This document shows, piece after piece, positions 30,407 through 33,465 of a stretch of 33,465 nucleotides of DNA. The position numbers and the translations under genes are program-made. The notes under the pieces were generated by a model. That model made no database searches and was not told the DNA's origin. It worked only from the letters and a program-made list of their open reading frames with translations. Location: positions 1-33,465 of the forward strand of contig UQHW01000024.1 in the NCBI GenBank assembly GCA_900540935.1, given 5' to 3'. The stretch comes from an uncultured Collinsella sp. GTDB lineage: Bacteria > Actinomycetota > Coriobacteriia > Coriobacteriales > Coriobacteriaceae. Position 1 is the first letter of the stretch. Each line of letters opens with the position of its first letter.

Positions 30407-30829
30407 ATGGATACGACAAATAGCTCGCGCGAACTGCATCTGACGGTGGCGAACGAAGACTACTTGGAGTGCATGGTTCGCATTGAAAGCGAAGAGGGGG
30501 AAACCAACGGTGTGCGATCGGTCGACATCGCGCAGCGCCTTGGCGTCTCCAAGGCATCGGTCAATAAAGCGGTTTCGGCGCTCAAGGCATCCGAGCTTGT
30601 CGAGCAATCGCACTACGGCAAGGTAATCCTGACCGATCGCGGCCGCGAGGTTGGCACGGCTATCTGGTACCGTCATCGCCTCATCCGCACGTTTTTGGTT
30701 CAGGAGCTCGGTGTCGAATTTGAGCGAGCCGATTCCGAGGCCTGCATGATGGAGCATGCGCTATCCGAGGACACGATGAGCCGCTGGCTCGCCTATCTAG
30801 AAAAGCAGGGAATCAGCGTCGAGGAATAG
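30407..30829 (+). CDS. DtxR/MntR family metal-dependent transcriptional regulator
   Basis: The 140-residue regulator has an N-terminal winged helix (VRSVDIAQRLGVSKASVNKAVSALKASELVEQSHYGKVILTDRG) and a metal-binding dimerisation domain. Likely ligands: Asp and Glu in NEDYLECM near the N terminus, His in RHRLIRTFL, and Cys/Glu/His in EACMMEHALSED. The Cys-x-x-Glu-His set resembles DtxR/IdeR, while Asp in the first segment resembles MntR, so iron versus manganese preference is uncertain. No SH3-like third domain is present, as in MntR. ATG 30407 is taken because of GGACGGAAG upstream; 30386 is an alternative. The methyltransferase gene follows 10 bp later. Confidence 0.88.
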   Translation: MDTTNSSRELHLTVANEDYLECMVRIESEEGETNGVRSVDIAQRLGVSKASVNKAVSALKASELVEQSHYGKVILTDRGREVGTAIWYRHRLIRTFLVQELGVEFERADSEACMMEHALSEDTMSRWLAYLEKQGISVEE

Positions 30830-30839
30830 CGGGATATAT

Positions 30840-31733
30840 ATGGATACGAGTTATTACAACCGCTTTGGTGCCGAGGAACTTACGCGCCGCTTGTCGAGCG
30901 AGACCTTGTTGGCGCAGGGCCCCATGGGCAGTGTTCTGTTGAGTGAGTACGATGCCGCCGACATTCCACCAGCGTTTTGGAATCTGGCAGAGCCGCAGAC
31001 CGTTTCTCGTATCCATCGCTTGTATGTCGCCGCCGGCGCGCAGGTGCTCATTACCAACACCTTTCAGGCATCAAGCTATGCCCTCAAGCACGACCAGATT
31101 GCGCCGTCCGTGGCGGAGGTCAATCGCGGGGCCGTCGACGATGCCCGCCAGGCGCACCCTCAGCTGCTGCTGGGCTCGATGGGCCCGATCGGTATTGAGT
31201 GGTTTGCCGAGGACTCTGCCGAGTATCGTGAAATCCGAGGCATTGCGCGCGAACAGGCGCACGCCTTGCTCAATGCTGGTGTTGACGGTCTGCTGATCGA
31301 GACGGTGACGTCTATCCGTAATCTGCAGCCCATGCTTGCCGGCGTCCGAGATGCCGCCGACGGCATGCCTGTTCTGGTGAGTTTTGTCGTTGACGATAAA
31401 GGCGACCTGCTGGGCGATGGCCTCAACATCGAGGCAGCCGTTTTGTACGCCGAAAAACACGGCGCAAACTCGGTTGGTGTTAATTGCTGTTCGCTTGCGG
31501 CCGCGAATGCGGCGGTGCCCAGGATGGTTGCATCGGCGACTACTCCCGTTACGGTGCGTCCCAACGTAGGCGATCCGGTCCAGACTCAGGATGGCCCCGT
31601 ATGGCACGAGAATCCCGAAGCTTTCGCGCGCGCATGCATCGAATGGAGACATGCCGGCGCCGCAATGGTGGGCAGTTGCTGTGGAACCACGGCAATCACT
31701 ACGGCAGCGATGGCCGAGGCGCTCGATATATAA
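30840..31733 (+). CDS. Homocysteine S-methyltransferase family protein
   Basis: The 297-residue protein has the zinc-thiolate Hcy-binding barrel: LAQGPMGSVLL at the start, then ITNTFQASSYAL, GSMGPIG, the first Cys pair at 216-217 (GVNCCS) and the second at 280-281 (GSCCGTT). These cysteines hold the zinc that activates homocysteine. It corresponds to the N-terminal module of MetH or to stand-alone MmuM/BHMT-like enzymes; no cobalamin or folate domain is present, so the methyl donor (S-methylmethionine, betaine, or a corrinoid partner) is open. It probably shares an mRNA with the metalloregulator gene 10 bp upstream. The ribosome site is weak (GGGATATAT before ATG). Confidence 0.9.
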   Translation: MDTSYYNRFGAEELTRRLSSETLLAQGPMGSVLLSEYDAADIPPAFWNLAEPQTVSRIHRLYVAAGAQVLITNTFQASSYALKHDQIAPSVAEVNRGAVDDARQAHPQLLLGSMGPIGIEWFAEDSAEYREIRGIAREQAHALLNAGVDGLLIETVTSIRNLQPMLAGVRDAADGMPVLVSFVVDDKGDLLGDGLNIEAAVLYAEKHGANSVGVNCCSLAAANAAVPRMVASATTPVTVRPNVGDPVQTQDGPVWHENPEAFARACIEWRHAGAAMVGSCCGTTAITTAAMAEALDI

Positions 31734-31738
31734 AGGGC

Positions 31739-31767
31739 AAAACCGCTCCATACGGGGCGGTTTTTTT
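31739..31767 (+). terminator. Intrinsic terminator after the homocysteine methyltransferase gene
   Basis: AAAACCGCTCC pairs with GGGGCGGTTTT (one T-G pair), loop ATAC, followed by a run of seven Ts. The regulator-methyltransferase operon ends here. Confidence 0.9.
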
Positions 31768-31824
31768 ATTGCTTGCATGTCCTCGGCAGCATTTGCCCAA
31801 ATGGTGAATGCTGGTGCCGGCAGG

Positions 31825-31851
31825 TTGCCGAGTGCGTGTTGCGGGTATACC
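31825..31851 (+). promoter_or_regulatory. Candidate promoter of the phosphohexomutase gene
   Basis: TTGCCG (31825-31830) and TATACC (31846-31851), 15-bp spacer, 40 bp before the start codon. The layout resembles the candidate prmC promoter (TTGCCA-15-TACAAT). Inverted repeats CAGCATT/AATGCTG (31787-31813) lie just upstream. Confidence 0.4.
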
Positions 31852-31891
31852 TCACGCGTACCATGATCCAAACACTGTGAGGTGTCTGCGC

Positions 31892-33292
31892 GTGTGCGCG
31901 ATAATTCATTTTGGAACTGACGGTTGGCGCGCTCGCGTCGATGAGGACTTCACTGCCGATAATGTTGCCCGTATCGCCGACGCCGTCGGCGAGTTGTGGC
32001 AAAAGACCAATCCGGGCAAAACGGTATATATAGGGTTCGACAACCGGCCTCTGGCGCGCGAGTTCGCTGAGCTTGCGGCGGGCGTGCTAGCAGCGCACGA
32101 GCTGGACGCCGTGCTCGCTTCGCGACCTGTTCCGACCCCTGCCCTTACGTGGGCGGCGGCTTATGACGGTGAGGCGTGCGGCGCGCTCATGGTGACGGGG
32201 TCCCATCATCCGCAGGGTTATCTGTGCCTCAAGATTCGCATGGGTGACGGCTCGACCGCCAACCAGGATGTCATCGAAGAGCTCGAAGAGGCCATGGCTC
32301 CCGAGCCAATGGGGATCGAGGGGCAATATCGCACCGCGGATATCATTCCTGACTATATGCAGGCGGTGGCATCATTTGTCGATGCCGAAGCCATCCGCGC
32401 CGCGCACCTGCGCGTGGTTGTTGATCCCATGGGCGGCGCAGCCCAGGGCTATCTAGCTGACTTGCTGCGCGAGCTTGGCGTTGAGGTGCACGAGATTCAC
32501 GCCGGGCAGGCGTCTGACCAAGAAGATATCTGCCCCGACCCCGTTGAGCCTTGGGTGGACGCTTGCGAGCACACGGTTATCGAGGACGGAGCTTGCGCTG
32601 GCCTGGTGACCGACGGCGACGCCGACCGTATCGGCGCGGTTGACGAGCGCGGAAGATATATACATCCGCATCAGATCATGGCGCTCGTTTTGGGCGACTT
32701 AGTTCAATTTCGTAACTTGGAGGGGCGCGTCGTCGTCAACCTTTCATGCTCGACGCTCGTGCGTCGCATTGCCGAGGCGCTTGGCTGCCGCGTGACCGTC
32801 AAACCAGTCGGTTTCAAATATATAGCGGCGGAGATGAAGAAGGGCGGCGTCCTCATAGGCGGCGAAGAAGCCGGTGGTATCGGCATCGCCGCGCATATGC
32901 CCGAGCGCGATGGAATCCTCGCCTGTCTGATTCTGTGTGAGCTTATGGCAAAGACGGACGCGCCTTTGGGCGTTCTGGTCGACCAACTCGAGGACAGTTT
33001 TGGTAAGACGAGTTACGGTCGACGCGATTTGCGCCTTGAGGCCGAAGATGCCGAAACGTTACGAACCCTGCTGCCGGGCGTAAACCCCAAGTCGATTTGT
33101 GGCAAGGTGCCGCAAAACGTTAGTCATATGGATGGCTTGCGTTTAGCATTCGAGGATGACACGTGGCTGCTGGTCCGTCCTAGCGGGACCGAACCAGTGG
33201 TGCGCGTCTACGCCGAGGGGTTCTCGGTGGAAGAACGTGATGAGTTGCTCGATGCTGGCTGTGCTTTAGCTAGGGGGACGTATCCGCTTTAA
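31892..33292 (+). CDS. Phosphoglucomutase/phosphomannomutase family protein
   Basis: The protein of about 466 residues is an alpha-D-phosphohexomutase, interconverting 1- and 6-phosphates of hexoses for glycogen, nucleotide sugar or cell-wall synthesis. The four family motifs are present in order: the phosphoserine loop VTGSHHPQGY (Ser as in TASHNP, with Gly before and His after it), the metal loop TDGDADRIGA, the sugar-binding IGGEEAGGIG, and the phosphate loop RPSGTEPVVRVY. GTG 31892 is chosen because GAGG lies 9 bases upstream and the protein then starts right at IIHFGTDGWRA; an upstream in-frame ATG at 31808 precedes the likely promoter. Glucose versus mannose specificity is unclear. Confidence 0.92.
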   Translation: MCAIIHFGTDGWRARVDEDFTADNVARIADAVGELWQKTNPGKTVYIGFDNRPLAREFAELAAGVLAAHELDAVLASRPVPTPALTWAAAYDGEACGALMVTGSHHPQGYLCLKIRMGDGSTANQDVIEELEEAMAPEPMGIEGQYRTADIIPDYMQAVASFVDAEAIRAAHLRVVVDPMGGAAQGYLADLLRELGVEVHEIHAGQASDQEDICPDPVEPWVDACEHTVIEDGACAGLVTDGDADRIGAVDERGRYIHPHQIMALVLGDLVQFRNLEGRVVVNLSCSTLVRRIAEALGCRVTVKPVGFKYIAAEMKKGGVLIGGEEAGGIGIAAHMPERDGILACLILCELMAKTDAPLGVLVDQLEDSFGKTSYGRRDLRLEAEDAETLRTLLPGVNPKSICGKVPQNVSHMDGLRLAFEDDTWLLVRPSGTEPVVRVYAEGFSVEERDELLDAGCALARGTYPL

Positions 33293-33465
33293 CCATGAGA
33301 CTGCCTTATATAAAGAGATGCTCGGCGAGCGGTAGGTAACGGCTGGCAAACGTTAGTCGGATTCAAAGATGTGTAGGAAATGTGTACGCCCAGATTCCCG
33401 CCCACGGGGCCCCTCCGGTCTGGCAATATATCTCCTTGCCGCGCGGCCCGGTCGGACCGGATGAG
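33293..33465. other. Region after the phosphohexomutase gene, to the window end
   Basis: No clear gene. On the minus strand a 45-codon frame starts at TTG 33426 with AAGGAG 5 bases upstream and ends at TAA 33289-33291, overlapping the mutase stop. Near the right edge CCGGTC/GACCGG form a short hairpin. The sequence may belong to a gene or leader that continues beyond the window. Confidence 0.25.

Overview
The window is a GC-rich bacterial chromosome segment with short intergenic gaps, frequent GTG/TTG starts and strong Shine-Dalgarno sites. The protein set and gene order, together with many dispersed palindromic intergenic repeats, suggest an anaerobic actinobacterium of the class Coriobacteriia, most likely Collinsella or a close relative. 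This assignment is inferred from pattern recognition; no database was searched. No rRNA, tRNA, CRISPR array or complete transposon was found.

Left part (1-11622): a pyridoxamine/pyridoxal kinase-like gene overlaps a small TIGR04076-type gene. Next comes an AAA+/DUF4143 ATPase cassette flanked by two copies of a palindromic repeat. On the minus strand an MFS exporter lies upstream of a low-molecular-weight tyrosine phosphatase. Back on the plus strand are a membrane-anchored protein of unknown function, a LacX/GalM-like sugar epimerase, a complete polar amino acid ABC importer (lipoprotein, permease, ATPase) and an M20 peptidase.

Central part (11872-28785): this is a conserved housekeeping block. 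It holds prfA, prmC, tsaC, glpK, upp, the F1Fo ATP synthase operon (a small membrane protein, then atpBEFHAGDC), murA and an LCP cell-wall ligase. A RelE/HigB-type toxin with an Xre antitoxin interrupts the usual prmC-tsaC pair. PrmC carries an acidic insertion of about 120 residues. Release factor 1, its methyltransferase, tRNA t6A synthesis, pyrimidine salvage, energy coupling and peptidoglycan synthesis are thus grouped together.

Right part (29039-33465): pepT on the minus strand is divergent from a DtxR/MntR-family metalloregulator. The regulator is followed 10 bp later by a zinc-type homocysteine methyltransferase. A perfect 9-bp-arm palindrome sits in the divergent gap. A phosphoglucomutase/phosphomannomutase-like gene closes the window.

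The most unusual content is between the genes. A modular element of about 160 bp (hairpin, conserved linker, long-range helix, intrinsic terminator) occurs in two full copies and one partial copy. The copies differ by paired substitutions that keep the helices intact. Several other palindrome families share a GGGACAGT-like core, and one of them contains a 27-bp tandem array.
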